The notes under the pieces were generated by a model that was not told the DNA's origin, searched no databases, and saw nothing but the letters and a program-made list of their open reading frames with translations. From NCBI RefSeq assembly GCF_001729785.1, contig NZ_CP017183.1:2728001-2792000 (forward strand): a DNA stretch of 64,000 bases, in the 5' to 3' direction. The position numbers were made by a program, and so were the translations under genes. This DNA comes from Enterobacter hormaechei subsp. xiangfangensis. GTDB taxonomy: Bacteria > Pseudomonadota > Gammaproteobacteria > Enterobacterales > Enterobacteriaceae. Below, piece after piece: positions 20,279 to 29,950 of the stretch; within the stretch, counting starts at the first letter, position 1; each line of letters begins with the position of its first letter.

Positions 20279-20509
20279 ATGAACGTTAACCTGGCCGCCC
20301 TTCCTCAGGACGAGATGGACAAAGTGAATGTCGATCTCGCCGCCGCGGGTGTCGCATTCAAAGAGCGTTACAACATGCCCGTCGTAGCTGAAGTGGTAGA
20401 GCGTGAACAACCCGCACATCTGCGCGACTGGTTTCGCGAACGTCTCATTGCGCATCGCCTCGCCTCCGTCAATCTCTCGCGCCTGCCGTACGAACCTAAA
20501 GTTAAATAA
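20279..20509 (+). CDS. holE: HolE, theta subunit of DNA polymerase III
   Basis: A 76-residue helical protein that binds the epsilon proofreading exonuclease in the Pol III core. The central stretch ([20 protein letters not shown]) is the same as in E. coli. The internal ATG after AAGGAGAAGGAA is the real start and restores the family length. Confidence 0.96.
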   Translation: MNVNLAALPQDEMDKVNVDLAAAGVAFKERYNMPVVAEVVEREQPAHLRDWFRERLIAHRLASVNLSRLPYEPKVK

Positions 20510-20620
20510 GCTTAACGTCTCGTTACACTTCCTTACGCGTTATGTGGCAGGATAAGAAAACCCTGATAAATTTAGGTGTAATCTTAAAATCCCAGCGACT
20601 TAGTGTATAAGGAAGTCACG

Positions 20621-21271
20621 ATGTCACGATGGAATATTGCCGCGGCTCAGTATGCCCCGCGGCACAACTGTGTTGATGAGCACGTAAAACATCACCTGCA
20701 CTTTATTGCCGAAGCTGCCTGGCATGGGTGCGATTTGATCGTCTTTCCGGAGCTTTCGCTTACCGGCCCAGGCGGAACATCCTTACCCCCACCTCCTGAC
20801 GATTTGCAGCTTGCCCCCCTCCTTCACGCCGCCCAGTCACGTTTCATCACGGTGATTGCTGGTATTACGCTCCAGCAACACGGCCAGCGCCAGAAAGGAC
20901 TCGCGCTTTTCACCCCTAACCTGTCGACCATCCGGCGTTATCCGCAGGGCAACGGTGCGGGTGTTATTCCTGGCGATAAAAGGTTAACCATCGTGGATAA
21001 CCAGGCTGACGCCCCGGAACTGGACCCGGAGGCAACGCTGTTCACCAGCAGCCTGGCCGTGGGCGAGCACCGCTGGCGACAATCGATCGGTTCGTTACAA
21101 CGCTTCGCGCACAAGTACGCCATCGCGGTATTAATGGCGAACGCGCGCGGCGGTAGCGCGTTATGGGATGAAAAAGGTCAGCTGATTGTACGTGCCGATA
21201 AGGGAGAACTGCTGCTAACCGGTTCTTTAGGCCAACAGGGTTGGCAAGGCGATATCATTCCATTAGGCTAG
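20621..21271 (+). CDS. yobB: YobB, nitrilase-superfamily protein, probably lacking the catalytic cysteine
   Basis: A 216-residue member of the carbon-nitrogen hydrolase superfamily, start MSRWNIAAAQYAP. The glutamate of the Glu-Lys-Cys triad is in VFPELSLTGP (residue about 44). The region where the nucleophile should stand (around YAIAVLMANARGG) has no cysteine, and the only cysteines are near the N-terminus. An amidase activity is therefore doubtful. It lies between holE and exoX, as in E. coli. Confidence 0.85.
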   Translation: MSRWNIAAAQYAPRHNCVDEHVKHHLHFIAEAAWHGCDLIVFPELSLTGPGGTSLPPPPDDLQLAPLLHAAQSRFITVIAGITLQQHGQRQKGLALFTPNLSTIRRYPQGNGAGVIPGDKRLTIVDNQADAPELDPEATLFTSSLAVGEHRWRQSIGSLQRFAHKYAIAVLMANARGGSALWDEKGQLIVRADKGELLLTGSLGQQGWQGDIIPLG

Positions 21272-21295
21272 GCATTTTAGGATCAGGAGCGATCA

Positions 21296-21958
21296 ATGCT
21301 GCGCGTTATCGATACCGAAACCTGTGATTTGCAGGGTGGAATTGTGGAAGTCGCTTCTGTCGACGTGATTGACGGAAAGATAGTCAACCCAATGAGCCAT
21401 CTGGTGCGCCCGGATCGTCCCATCAGTGCGCAGGCGATGGCTATACATCGCATTACGGAATCGATGGTGGCGGATAAGCCGTGGATTGAAGAGATCATCC
21501 CTCTTTACCACGGTAGCCAGTGGTATGTCGCCCATAACGCCAGCTTTGACCGCCGCGTGCTGCCGGAGATGCCCGGCGAATGGATTTGCACCATGAAGCT
21601 GGCGCGCCGTCTGTGGCCAGGGATCAAATACAGCAATATGGCGCTGTATAAGTCGCGCAAACTCAGCGTGCGAACGCCGGAAGGGCTGCATCATCACCGT
21701 GCCCTCTATGACTGCTACATCACCGCAGCGCTCCTGATTGATATCATGAATACTTCCGGCTGGACGCCAGACGATATGGCGACCATTACCGGGCGCCCCG
21801 CGCTACTGACTACCTTTACGTTCGGTAAATATCGCGGGAAGCCAGTATCGGAAGTGGCGGACAAAGATCCGGGCTATCTGCGCTGGCTGTACAACAACCT
21901 CGACAGAATGAGCCCGGAACTGCGCCTGACGCTGAAGCATTATTTAGGCGAAGCCTGA
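21296..21958 (+). CDS. exoX: ExoX, exodeoxyribonuclease X
   Basis: A 220-residue DnaQ-superfamily 3'-5' exonuclease acting in mismatch repair and UV repair. Motif ExoI is VIDTETCDL, ExoII is [10 protein letters not shown], and ExoIII is [11 protein letters not shown]. The C-terminal domain (about residues 150-220, TFGKYRGK) is characteristic of ExoX. Its 3' end overlaps the convergent ptrB stop by 19 bases. Confidence 0.95.
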   Translation: MLRVIDTETCDLQGGIVEVASVDVIDGKIVNPMSHLVRPDRPISAQAMAIHRITESMVADKPWIEEIIPLYHGSQWYVAHNASFDRRVLPEMPGEWICTMKLARRLWPGIKYSNMALYKSRKLSVRTPEGLHHHRALYDCYITAALLIDIMNTSGWTPDDMATITGRPALLTTFTFGKYRGKPVSEVADKDPGYLRWLYNNLDRMSPELRLTLKHYLGEA

Positions 21959-24015
21959 GTCCCCGCCCGGCCTGGCAGCGTATCCTGCGCCAGGCCAATC
22001 AAAAAGGCGTACTCCAGCGCCACCCCTTCATAGGATTTAAATCGCCCTGATTTCCCTCCGTGCCCTGAGTCCATATCGGTACACAGCAGCAGCAGATTAT
22101 CGTCAGTTTTCAGCTCACGCAGCTTCGCCACCCATTTCGCGGGCTCCCAGTACTGCACCTGGGAATCGTGCAGGCCGGTGGTCACCAGCATATGCGGATA
22201 GGCTTTCGCCTCGACGTTATCGTACGGGCTGTACTCTTTCATGTAGCGATAATAGGTTTCATCCTGCGGATTCCCCCACTCCTCAAACTCCCCGGTGGTC
22301 AGTGGAATGGACTCATCCAGCATGGTCGTCACCACGTCCACAAACGGCACCTGGGCGATAACGCCTTTAAACAGTTCAGGCCGCTGGTTGATCACGGCGC
22401 CCATTAGCATGCCCCCGGCGCTGCCCCCCATGCCAAAGCAGAGCTGCGGATCGCCATAACCCTGCGCGATCAGCGCATCGCAGACATCAAGGTAGTCGTT
22501 AAAGGTATTTTTCTTTTTGAGAAATTTTCCGTCTTCATACCAGTGCTGACCCAGTTCGCCGCCCCCGCGAATATGGGCAATCGCATAAACAAAACCGCGG
22601 TCGAGCAGGCTCAGCCTGCTGCTGCTGAAATCGGCGTCCATGCTTGATCCATAGGAGCCATAGCCATAGACGAGGATGGGGTTTTTACCTTTGTTGAAGT
22701 GCGCCTTGTGATAGACGAGCGATACAGGGACTTCAACGCCGTCGCGTGCGCTCACCCACAGGTGCTCACTGCGATAATTTTCCGACTCAAAACCCCGGAC
22801 CTCAGCCTGTTTAATCACCTGACGCTGCCCGGTGTCCATATCCAGTTCAAACAACGTATCCGGGGTGGTCATCGACGAATAGCCGTACCGCAGGCGGGAC
22901 GATTCCGGTTCCGGGTTAAAGCCGATCCACGTTACGTAAGCCGGGTCATCGAACGCAATGCCCACCACTTCGCGGGTTTTGCGGTTGATTTGGCGGATAC
23001 TGGTCAGTCCGCGCTGACGCTCTTCCACCACCAGCCAGTCGGTAAACAGGGTGAACCCCTCCAGCATCACCTGATCGCGCGCGGGAATTAACACTTCCCA
23101 TTTGCGTTCATCGCGCACTTTGGTTTTATAAAGGCCAAAGTTTTTGCCCTCGCGGTTCGAACGCAGGTAAAAGCTGTGCTGGAAGTGATCCAGGCTGTAC
23201 TCATGATCTTTACGGCGCGGCAGGAAGCACAGCGGCTGCGCATCCGGCAGCTCTGCATCCAGCAGCAGCACTTCTGAAGTGGTGGCGCTGGAGAGGAAAA
23301 TGATCACGTAGTGGCGAGACGACGTTTTGTGCAGGCTGACATAGAACGTTTCGTCTTTTTCCTCGTAGACTAATTCATCGTCGGCGGAATCGGTCCCCAC
23401 CGTATGACGCCATACCTGATAAGGCAGCAGCGTTGAGGCATGCTTTTTAACGTAGTAGACCGTTTCTGAATCGTTACCCCAGACGAAATCGGGGGAGACA
23501 TTATCCAGCATTTCGGGATACCAGTTTCCCGTTTCAAGATTGCGGAAACGCAAACCGTACTGGCGGCGGGAGAGGTAATCCTCAGCCAGCGCCATAATGG
23601 CGTTATCGGGGGAAATGGACATGCCGCCCAGCGTATAAAACTCACTGTGGGCAGCACGTTTGTTGGCATCCAGCAAGATCTCCCATTCGTCCCACTCGGC
23701 GCTCAGCACAGACTGGCGCTGGTAGATGGGATATTCGTTTCCCGGCTCATAAATATGGCGATAGCGATAACCGTTTTTGCACCACGGGGCAGAGACATCA
23801 CGCTGGGGGATACGCTGCACCATTTCGTTCAGGAGCTGATCCTGAAGCGCCTGCTGGCTGGCCATGACCTGGCGGCCATAGTCGTTTTCCTCGTGCAGAT
23901 AGTCGAGCACCTCTGGCCGGGAACGAGAATCGTCCCGCAGCCAGTAGTAGTTATCGATACGCGTATCGCCATGCGTGGTGATCGCATAAGGAGTACGTCG
24001 GGCTTTTGGAGGCAT
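21940..24015 (-). CDS. ptrB: PtrB, oligopeptidase B (protease II)
   Basis: A 691-residue S9A serine peptidase that cuts short peptides after Lys/Arg. The N-terminal beta-propeller (about residues 70-410) caps an alpha/beta-hydrolase domain with the nucleophile in GGSAGG, and Asp and His in GLHDSQV and SGHGGKSG. Cytoplasmic. The length is close to E. coli (686); the C-terminal tail [10 protein letters not shown] is slightly extended and overlaps exoX. Confidence 0.95.
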   Translation of the reverse strand: MPPKARRTPYAITTHGDTRIDNYYWLRDDSRSRPEVLDYLHEENDYGRQVMASQQALQDQLLNEMVQRIPQRDVSAPWCKNGYRYRHIYEPGNEYPIYQRQSVLSAEWDEWEILLDANKRAAHSEFYTLGGMSISPDNAIMALAEDYLSRRQYGLRFRNLETGNWYPEMLDNVSPDFVWGNDSETVYYVKKHASTLLPYQVWRHTVGTDSADDELVYEEKDETFYVSLHKTSSRHYVIIFLSSATTSEVLLLDAELPDAQPLCFLPRRKDHEYSLDHFQHSFYLRSNREGKNFGLYKTKVRDERKWEVLIPARDQVMLEGFTLFTDWLVVEERQRGLTSIRQINRKTREVVGIAFDDPAYVTWIGFNPEPESSRLRYGYSSMTTPDTLFELDMDTGQRQVIKQAEVRGFESENYRSEHLWVSARDGVEVPVSLVYHKAHFNKGKNPILVYGYGSYGSSMDADFSSSRLSLLDRGFVYAIAHIRGGGELGQHWYEDGKFLKKKNTFNDYLDVCDALIAQGYGDPQLCFGMGGSAGGMLMGAVINQRPELFKGVIAQVPFVDVVTTMLDESIPLTTGEFEEWGNPQDETYYRYMKEYSPYDNVEAKAYPHMLVTTGLHDSQVQYWEPAKWVAKLRELKTDDNLLLLCTDMDSGHGGKSGRFKSYEGVALEYAFLIGLAQDTLPGRAGTQASPK

Positions 24016-24090
24016 GGCATTCTTACTTTTTCGTTTTACATCCTATAAGGTTGGCAAAACACGCGTATGATGCAAGCGAAACATGGCCTT

Positions 24091-24741
24091 CTAGCCCGCG
24101 AGAGTCTGCTTCTGCTGCTGAATATCCTGCTCAATTCCCTCGCGAACGTCCTGGGGGATCTTCAGCGCATCGCCCAGGGCGTTCAGGTAGCTGCGCTCCA
24201 TAAAGTGATCGATATCGATGGCGGCACAGCTCAGAAAATAGAGTTCCAGCGCCTCTTCTTCGTTTTTCACGCCTTGCGCCAGACGCTGCGGATCGAGCGG
24301 CTGTTCAATGGCCTGCGCCACCAGCGCCCTGCCCTGCTCCTCAACGCCCGCTTCCCGCATCTGCTGTTCAATTGCGGCACGTTCACTGGCATCAATATGC
24401 CCGTCGCTCTTGGCTGCAAAGACCAGGGCGAGGATCAGGCGCTCGGTGCGTAAATCTAACGGTGATACCTGCTTCCCGTACTGCGGTTCATCCTGATGCG
24501 CGCTGCGCACCTTGTCTTTGTATTTGTTCCATAAGACGGAGCCTGCAATAGCCCCTCCGCCCGCCAGCAGCGCGCCGGTACCGTATTTGGTAAGCAGTTT
24601 CCGCGATGATTTATTGGCAACCAGCAAACCGGCCAGCCCGCCAAGCGCACCCGGCACCAGCAGCTTGCTTAGACCCTGCTCGCCCGACGACGAGCCTTTT
24701 TGTCCCAACAGGGATTGCAGTTGATTCATCCAGCCTGACAT
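24091..24741 (-). CDS. yebE: YebE, DUF533 inner-membrane protein
   Basis: A 216-residue protein with a hydrophobic segment ([13 protein letters not shown] and [15 protein letters not shown]) and a C-terminal TerB-like helical domain (about residues 100-210, [12 protein letters not shown]). The internal ATG ([10 protein letters not shown]) follows GAGGAAA and fits the family. E. coli yebE is part of the Cpx envelope-stress response; its function is unknown. In E. coli yebF and yebG follow before purT; neither is present here. Confidence 0.92.
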   Translation of the reverse strand: MSGWMNQLQSLLGQKGSSSGEQGLSKLLVPGALGGLAGLLVANKSSRKLLTKYGTGALLAGGGAIAGSVLWNKYKDKVRSAHQDEPQYGKQVSPLDLRTERLILALVFAAKSDGHIDASERAAIEQQMREAGVEEQGRALVAQAIEQPLDPQRLAQGVKNEEEALELYFLSCAAIDIDHFMERSYLNALGDALKIPQDVREGIEQDIQQQKQTLAG

Positions 24742-24862
24742 ATTTTTCCTCACGTAACAGTGCGTAATCTTCACAGCCTAAGCGAGCGGGTGTCAGGAAA
24801 TGTCTGTCAGTGCTAAAGAAGCGCAAATTTCCCCCTTGTCCGGTTAACCCCATACAAGACAG

Positions 24863-24878
24863 ACGCAAACGTTTTCGT
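24863..24878 (+). promoter_or_regulatory. PurR operator of purT
   Basis: ACGCAAACGTTTTCGT matches the PurR consensus (ANGCAAACGTTTNCNT) almost perfectly, 34 bases upstream of the purT start. purT is a PurR target in E. coli. Confidence 0.9.
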
Positions 24879-24912
24879 TTATACTACCCGCATCTTTTTC
24901 AGGGGGATTTTT

Positions 24913-26091
24913 ATGACTCTTTTAGGAACCGCGCTGCGCCCTGCCGCGACGCGCGTCATGCTGTTGGGATCGGGTGAACTGGGTAAAGAAGTGGCCATTG
25001 AATGCCAGCGTTTGGGCGTGGAGGTGATTGCGGTGGACCGTTACGCGAACGCCCCTGCCATGCACGTTGCGCATCGCTCGCACGTCATCGATATGCTTGA
25101 CGGCAATGCCCTGCGGGCGTTAATTGCCGAGGAAAAACCGGATTTCGTGGTGCCTGAAATTGAGGCCATTGCCACTGAGATGCTGGTTGCCCTTGAGCAG
25201 GAAGGCCAGCGCGTAGTGCCTTGCGCCACTGCGGCAAAACTGACCATGAACCGGGAAGGCATTCGTCGCCTGGCGGCAGAAGAATTACAGCTCCCGACCT
25301 CCAGCTACCGTTTTGCCGGGGATAAAGCTGCGTTTCTCCAGGCCGTCGAAAAGATTGGCTACCCGTGCATCATTAAGCCGGTAATGAGCTCCTCCGGCAA
25401 AGGGCAGAGCTTTATCCGCGACAGCAGCACGCTGGACCAGGCCTGGGACTATGCCCAGCAGGGCGGTCGTGCCGGTGCCGGGCGCGTCATCGTGGAAGGC
25501 GTGGTGAAGTTTGATTTCGAAATTACCCTGCTTACCGTCAGTGCCGTGGACGGCGTTTATTTCTGCGACCCGATTGGTCATCGTCAGGAAGACGGCGATT
25601 ATCGAGAATCCTGGCAGCCGCAGCAGATGAGCGCGCTGGCGCTGGCACGCGCGCAGGAGATCGCCCGCAAGACGGTGCTGGCGCTGGGCGGCTACGGCCT
25701 GTTCGGCGTGGAATTGTTTGTTTGCGGCGACGAGGTGATCTTCAGCGAAGTCTCCCCTCGCCCGCACGATACCGGGATGGTTACGCTGATTTCACAGGAT
25801 CTCTCCGAGTTCGCGCTGCACGTGCGCGCTTTCCTCGGCCTGCCGGTTGGCGGCATCCGTCAATACGGCCCGGCAGCCTCCGCGGTGATCCTGCCGCAGC
25901 TGACCAGCCAGAATGTCACCTTTGATAACGTCGAAGGTGCGGTTGGTGCAGGCTTACAGGTCAGACTGTTCGGCAAACCGGAGATCGACGGAAGCCGTCG
26001 TCTGGGCGTGGCATTAGCAACCGGGGAAAACGTGGACGAAGCCGTCGCGAGAGCGAAAATAGCGGCCACTGCGGTAAAAGTGACAGGGTAA
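24913..26091 (+). CDS. purT: PurT, formate-dependent GAR transformylase
   Basis: A 392-residue ATP-grasp enzyme making formylglycinamide ribonucleotide from GAR, formate and ATP in purine synthesis. The N-terminal domain has [10 protein letters not shown]; the ATP-grasp loop is [12 protein letters not shown]; metal ligands are in GVELFV and [12 protein letters not shown]. Length equals E. coli PurT. Preceded by a PurR box. Downstream the backbone is broken by a type VI secretion module before eda. Confidence 0.97.
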   Translation: MTLLGTALRPAATRVMLLGSGELGKEVAIECQRLGVEVIAVDRYANAPAMHVAHRSHVIDMLDGNALRALIAEEKPDFVVPEIEAIATEMLVALEQEGQRVVPCATAAKLTMNREGIRRLAAEELQLPTSSYRFAGDKAAFLQAVEKIGYPCIIKPVMSSSGKGQSFIRDSSTLDQAWDYAQQGGRAGAGRVIVEGVVKFDFEITLLTVSAVDGVYFCDPIGHRQEDGDYRESWQPQQMSALALARAQEIARKTVLALGGYGLFGVELFVCGDEVIFSEVSPRPHDTGMVTLISQDLSEFALHVRAFLGLPVGGIRQYGPAASAVILPQLTSQNVTFDNVEGAVGAGLQVRLFGKPEIDGSRRLGVALATGENVDEAVARAKIAATAVKVTG

Positions 26092-26100
26092 ATAACTAAA

Positions 26101-26124
26101 GGCTGGTCAACTAAGCGACCAGCC
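26101..26124. terminator. Hairpin after purT, left edge of the T6SS module
   Basis: An 8-bp perfect stem GGCTGGTC/GACCAGCC lies 10 bases past the purT stop. The T run is poor, so it may be a bidirectional stop for purT and the convergent module. Its stem shares GCTGGTC with the hairpin at the other end of the module (35563-35589). Confidence 0.6.
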
Positions 26125-26152
26125 ACATTACATGATTAACATTGTTCCGTTT

Positions 26153-27547
26153 CTATCGCTTCCATTCGTATTCCATATCCTCGTAGGCTTCATTCGTTTT
26201 CGAGATGAAAACAAAAATACCGAGGCCAATAAAAATAACGAAGGGAATGATGATGCTCGCAATCAGTTCCCAGATTGCTGGCGGATCGTTTTGCGCCAGG
26301 AAACTGATACGATAGGCAATGAGGGATAACACGCAGAATAAAGCCGCCATCCCCGCAGGATAAAGGGGATTACTCCAGTTACACCAGGTAAGTTTTTTTG
26401 GGATAGCTGTCTTCATGGAGGAAAGCGAAGTAATACAAAATTTGTTTTTGTCTGAATAAGCTGCCAGTTGCTCCCCCTGGGCATATTTGACCGCATCCGC
26501 CGCAAATGCCAGAGCCAGCCACCGATACCCGGCACTCTTTGCGCCCAGAGAGGCATCGATATCCAGCCGTTCCACCGTGAGCGCTTTTTTATCCAGTGCC
26601 TGCATTAATGGATATTTTTCAATACGGGACAGCCCGGTATACCAGAGATTTTTCGGCGTAAGTACCGAACCCGTCTCAAGGAAGACCGCCATTTTGTCCT
26701 CTACATCGGTCACGTCAGACATAGGCTGATATAAATATACCGGTTTTTCGCCCTCCTCCCGGACATAATGACTGGTTAGCAGGAATGCACATGCATTTTC
26801 CATGCTCTTTGATTCGCCGCTTTCTTCATGTAAATCAACGATAACAATCAACCGGTTTTCAACTCTGTAATCAGATAAGTTCATCCATTGGCTAACGATC
26901 GCGTAGTCAGGACATTCTGTGCTGTACTCAATTTTACACGTGCTTGCCGTTTCAATACCCAACCGCTCCAGAGTGCGCCTCAGTTCATCAATGCAGGATC
27001 CACTCCCTCCGTGAACCCAGACAACGGTTTCAAAAATACGGTAGTTATAGTCCTTCAATTTTTCTGCCATCGGGTCCAGTAAGCGGTAAAACATCTGTTC
27101 ATTCCTGGTCTGGTCGAAGCGATCTTCCAGCTGAATATTAACCGGCGTTTTCGGTGCCAGCGGAAATTCGCCTTCCAGTTTCAACATATTCAGCGCGGGT
27201 TCCTCCAGGGGGGTGATTGCAGACCATGCTGCGATAGCGATATTTTTTCGCGCATACGCCTTTAAATTAATCTCCTGCTCTTTTGCTATGAATTTTCGGG
27301 TTTCAGCATAATGAATGTTGGCGTCATGAAATATGAAACTTGTAAAAACTAGCAACGATACAACACAGATGGGCAGAATAACTGAAGGCACAAAAAAGAG
27401 AGCCGTAACGTGTTCCTGTTCAGGCCAGGTGAGAGCCCGGATCGCGAGGCCCATTGCGACGGCTATCACATAGAGGAAAACAATCATGACGACTGGCACA
27501 GTGGAATCCGGGTCTGGCTGTTGTTTGTATAACCACCACGCGCGCAT
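26153..27547 (-). CDS. Unknown four-TM membrane protein of the T6SS effector module
   Basis: A 464-residue protein I cannot assign to a family. Two TM helices lie near the N-terminus (about residues 18-40 and 48-72) and two near the C-terminus (about 388-410 and 420-450). The large middle part (about 100-370) is soluble, with alternating beta/helix patterns and motifs such as WVHGGSGSCIDELRRTLE. Its start overlaps the PAAR stop by one base (TAATG), so it is translated with the module. Possible roles are effector adaptor, extra immunity or a second effector; Pseudomonas Tle3 also needs an accessory protein (Tla3), but homology to it is not shown here. Confidence 0.75.
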   Translation of the reverse strand: MRAWWLYKQQPDPDSTVPVVMIVFLYVIAVAMGLAIRALTWPEQEHVTALFFVPSVILPICVVSLLVFTSFIFHDANIHYAETRKFIAKEQEINLKAYARKNIAIAAWSAITPLEEPALNMLKLEGEFPLAPKTPVNIQLEDRFDQTRNEQMFYRLLDPMAEKLKDYNYRIFETVVWVHGGSGSCIDELRRTLERLGIETASTCKIEYSTECPDYAIVSQWMNLSDYRVENRLIVIVDLHEESGESKSMENACAFLLTSHYVREEGEKPVYLYQPMSDVTDVEDKMAVFLETGSVLTPKNLWYTGLSRIEKYPLMQALDKKALTVERLDIDASLGAKSAGYRWLALAFAADAVKYAQGEQLAAYSDKNKFCITSLSSMKTAIPKKLTWCNWSNPLYPAGMAALFCVLSLIAYRISFLAQNDPPAIWELIASIIIPFVIFIGLGIFVFISKTNEAYEDMEYEWKR

Positions 27548-27804
27548 TACGAAGCTCCCGCCACAGGTAAGGTACTTTTGATTTCACATCCACACGCCGC
27601 GCGACAGCCATCTACCACAACCCCACGGCCATGCATGGTCCAGGTTGGGTGACATTCAGTGATTGCGAACGTCCCTTTATGGAGCGGACACTGCGCAAGA
27701 TCATCTTTTAAGGCCACGGGCTGCCCCATAAAGTCTGCCCCAGAGGCCTTAGTGACTTTTCCTCCGCTTATCAGCGGATCGTTTAACCTAATGACGCCTT
27801 TCAT
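27547..27804 (-). CDS. PAAR-domain spike-tip protein
   Basis: An 85-residue single-domain PAAR protein, the conical cap of the VgrG spike. Visible features are RLNDPLISGGKV near the start, GQPVALKDD, and the metal ligands CPLHKG, CHPTW, and CRAACGCEI. No extra toxin domain is attached. It lies 12 bases after the last immunity copy and overlaps the next gene by one base. Confidence 0.85.
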   Translation of the reverse strand: MKGVIRLNDPLISGGKVTKASGADFMGQPVALKDDLAQCPLHKGTFAITECHPTWTMHGRGVVVDGCRAACGCEIKSTLPVAGAS

Positions 27805-27816
27805 CGCTTTATCTCC

Positions 27817-28525
27817 CTATTTTCCCGCATCCATGTTGCATTGCATGTGCTCCCAGCCGGTATAGCCTTTCACGTCGGGTACGCTGTCGGGTAAATCTTG
27901 CCAGTTAGCCTTAAGTTGCTGCGTGCTGCCCTCGAGCCCCTGCTTAGTCATGTAGACCATTCCCCACGCCCAGCCAGGGGAACGGGGGTCCAGCTTCCCG
28001 CTGACTTTATTTCCCATTCCGTCATCCACGGTATAGGCAATCCCCGGCCCGCCGGGCAGAATGCGCGGGTCTTCAAATGGCTTTGATGACATATACAGCC
28101 GGTGTTTGGTCTGTAAAAAACCCTGGTCGTTGACGACGGTGAAAGAAATAATATCCTCATAGGATGGTTGGTTAGTACCATCGGGCTCATTAGGCCCTAC
28201 CGAAAAAAAACTGGGGAGACCATGTTTTACCATAATCTTTAGAAATCATTGTTCCTGGGTCATCCCAGGTGGGTATGGCAATATATCGTTCAGAAGGATG
28301 AACAAATTTTTTGGTGAAAATCCGATAAAATTGACTGACGGGCCTGGTATGAATACCCCGAAAAGTATCCGTATACCAGAGTTCACCTTCGCAGCCCCAG
28401 CCTTTCAATTCGAGAAAACGGTGATCATCGAACCGGTAAACAACCTGTGTGGGCGGTTCTTTAGCCTGGCATCCGGTCGCCAGCACAACGGACGTCGCTG
28501 CGAGAACGGTACATAATCCTTTCAT
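27817..28525 (-). pseudogene. Fourth immunity-lipoprotein copy, frameshifted
   Basis: The same 235-residue lipoprotein as its neighbours but broken. The first part (28190-28525) reads the signal peptide, lipobox and ISKDYGKTWSPQFF and then shifts; the rest (to 27817) continues in another frame. The cause is visible: the plus strand has eight A at 28203-28210 where the next copy has seven (28915-28921), giving a 712-bp unit in place of 711. It is either a dead gene or one rescued by slippage on the homopolymer. Confidence 0.85.
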
Positions 28526-28528
28526 CAG

Positions 28529-29236
28529 TTATCGCCCCGCATCCATATCACAGCGCATATGATCCCAGCCGGTGTACCCCTTCACTTCGGGTACGCTGTC
28601 GGGTAAATCCTGCCAGTTTGCCTTAAGTTGCTGCGTGCTGTGCTTAAGCCCCTGCTTAGTCATATAGACCATTCCCCAGGCCCAGCCAGGGAAACGGGGG
28701 TCCAGCGTATCGCTTACTTTATTTCCCATTCCGTCATCCACGGTATAGGCAATCCCCGGCCCGCCGGGCAGAATGCGCGGGTCTTCAAACGGTTTTGACG
28801 ACATATACAGCCGGTGTTTGGTCTGTAAAAAACCCTGATCGTTGACGACGGTGAAAGAAATAATATCCTCATAGGATGGTTGGTTAGTACCATCGGGCTC
28901 GTTAGGCCCTACCGAAAAAAACTGGGGAGACCATGTTTTACCATAATCTTTTGAAATTATTGTTCCTGGGTCATCCCAGGTGGGTATGGCAATATATCGT
29001 TCAGAAGGATGAACAAATTTTTTGGTGAAGATCCTGTAAAATTGGCTAACAGGTTGGGTATGAATACCCCGCCGAGTATCCGTATACCAGAGTTCACCTT
29101 CGCAATCCCACCCTTTCAGTTCGAGATAACGATGATCATCGAACCGGTAAACAACCTGTGTCGGTGGTTCTTTCGCCTGGCACCCGGTTGCCAGCACAAC
29201 GGACGTAGCTGCGAGAACGGTACATAATCCTTTCAT
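28529..29236 (-). CDS. Putative Tli-type immunity lipoprotein, third copy
   Basis: A 235-residue lipoprotein: signal peptide and lipobox LATGC with Cys19 followed by Gln, which predicts outer-membrane anchoring facing the periplasm. The first 19 residues are the same as in copies two and four. It differs from copies one and two mainly at about residues 53-125. It has no TM segment beyond the signal. Position beside a lipase effector suggests it blocks the enzyme in the periplasm; no enzymatic motif is seen. Confidence 0.8.
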   Translation of the reverse strand: MKGLCTVLAATSVVLATGCQAKEPPTQVVYRFDDHRYLELKGWDCEGELWYTDTRRGIHTQPVSQFYRIFTKKFVHPSERYIAIPTWDDPGTIISKDYGKTWSPQFFSVGPNEPDGTNQPSYEDIISFTVVNDQGFLQTKHRLYMSSKPFEDPRILPGGPGIAYTVDDGMGNKVSDTLDPRFPGWAWGMVYMTKQGLKHSTQQLKANWQDLPDSVPEVKGYTGWDHMRCDMDAGR

Positions 29237-29239
29237 CAG

Positions 29240-29947
29240 TTATCGCCCCGCATCCATATCACAGCGCATATGATCCCAGCCGGTGTAGCCTTTCACGTCG
29301 GGTACGCTGTCGGGTAAATCCTGCCAGTTTGCCTTAAGTTGCTGCGTGCTGCCCTCGAGCCCCTGCTTAGTCATGTAGACCATTCCCCACGCCCAGCCAG
29401 GGGAACGGGGTTCCAGCTTCCCGCTGACTTTATTTCCCATTCCGTCATCCACGGTATAGGCAATCCCCGGCCCACCGGGCAGAATGCGCGGGTCTTCAAA
29501 TGGCTTCGACGACATATACAGCCGATGTTTGGTCAGTAAAAAACCCTGATCGTTGACGACGGTGAAAGAAAGAATATCCTCATAAGGCGCGTAGTCATCG
29601 CCATTGGGTTCATTATGATTTGGTGAAAACGCTACGGAGTGCCACGTTTTCCCATAGTCCTTAGATACTATGAATCCACTCGCGCCCCATCCCGTCAGTG
29701 CAATATATCGCTCTGATGGATGAATAAATTTACGGGTAAAGAGTCGATAAAACTGACTTACGGGTTCGGTGTGAATGCCTCGCTTAGTATCCGTGTACCA
29801 GAGTTCGCCTTCACAATCCCAGCCTTTCAGTTCGAGATAACGATGATCATCAAATCGGTACACCACCTGCGTTGGTGGTTCTTTCGCCTGGCATCCGGTC
29901 GCCAGCACAACGGACGTAGCTGCGAGAACGGTACATAATCCTTTCAT
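29240..29947 (-). CDS. Putative Tli-type immunity lipoprotein, second copy
   Basis: 235 residues with the same signal peptide and lipobox (LATGC) as copies three and four and the same C-terminus (TGWDHMRCDMDAGR). It is the most divergent in the middle: about residues 84-125 carry LTGWGASGFIVSKDYG and HSVAFSPNHNEPNGDD where the others have IPTW...GTIISKDYG. It starts three bases after the stop of copy one. The local divergence suggests specificity for another effector variant. Confidence 0.8.
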   Translation of the reverse strand: MKGLCTVLAATSVVLATGCQAKEPPTQVVYRFDDHRYLELKGWDCEGELWYTDTKRGIHTEPVSQFYRLFTRKFIHPSERYIALTGWGASGFIVSKDYGKTWHSVAFSPNHNEPNGDDYAPYEDILSFTVVNDQGFLLTKHRLYMSSKPFEDPRILPGGPGIAYTVDDGMGNKVSGKLEPRSPGWAWGMVYMTKQGLEGSTQQLKANWQDLPDSVPDVKGYTGWDHMRCDMDAGR

Positions 29948-29950
29948 CAG

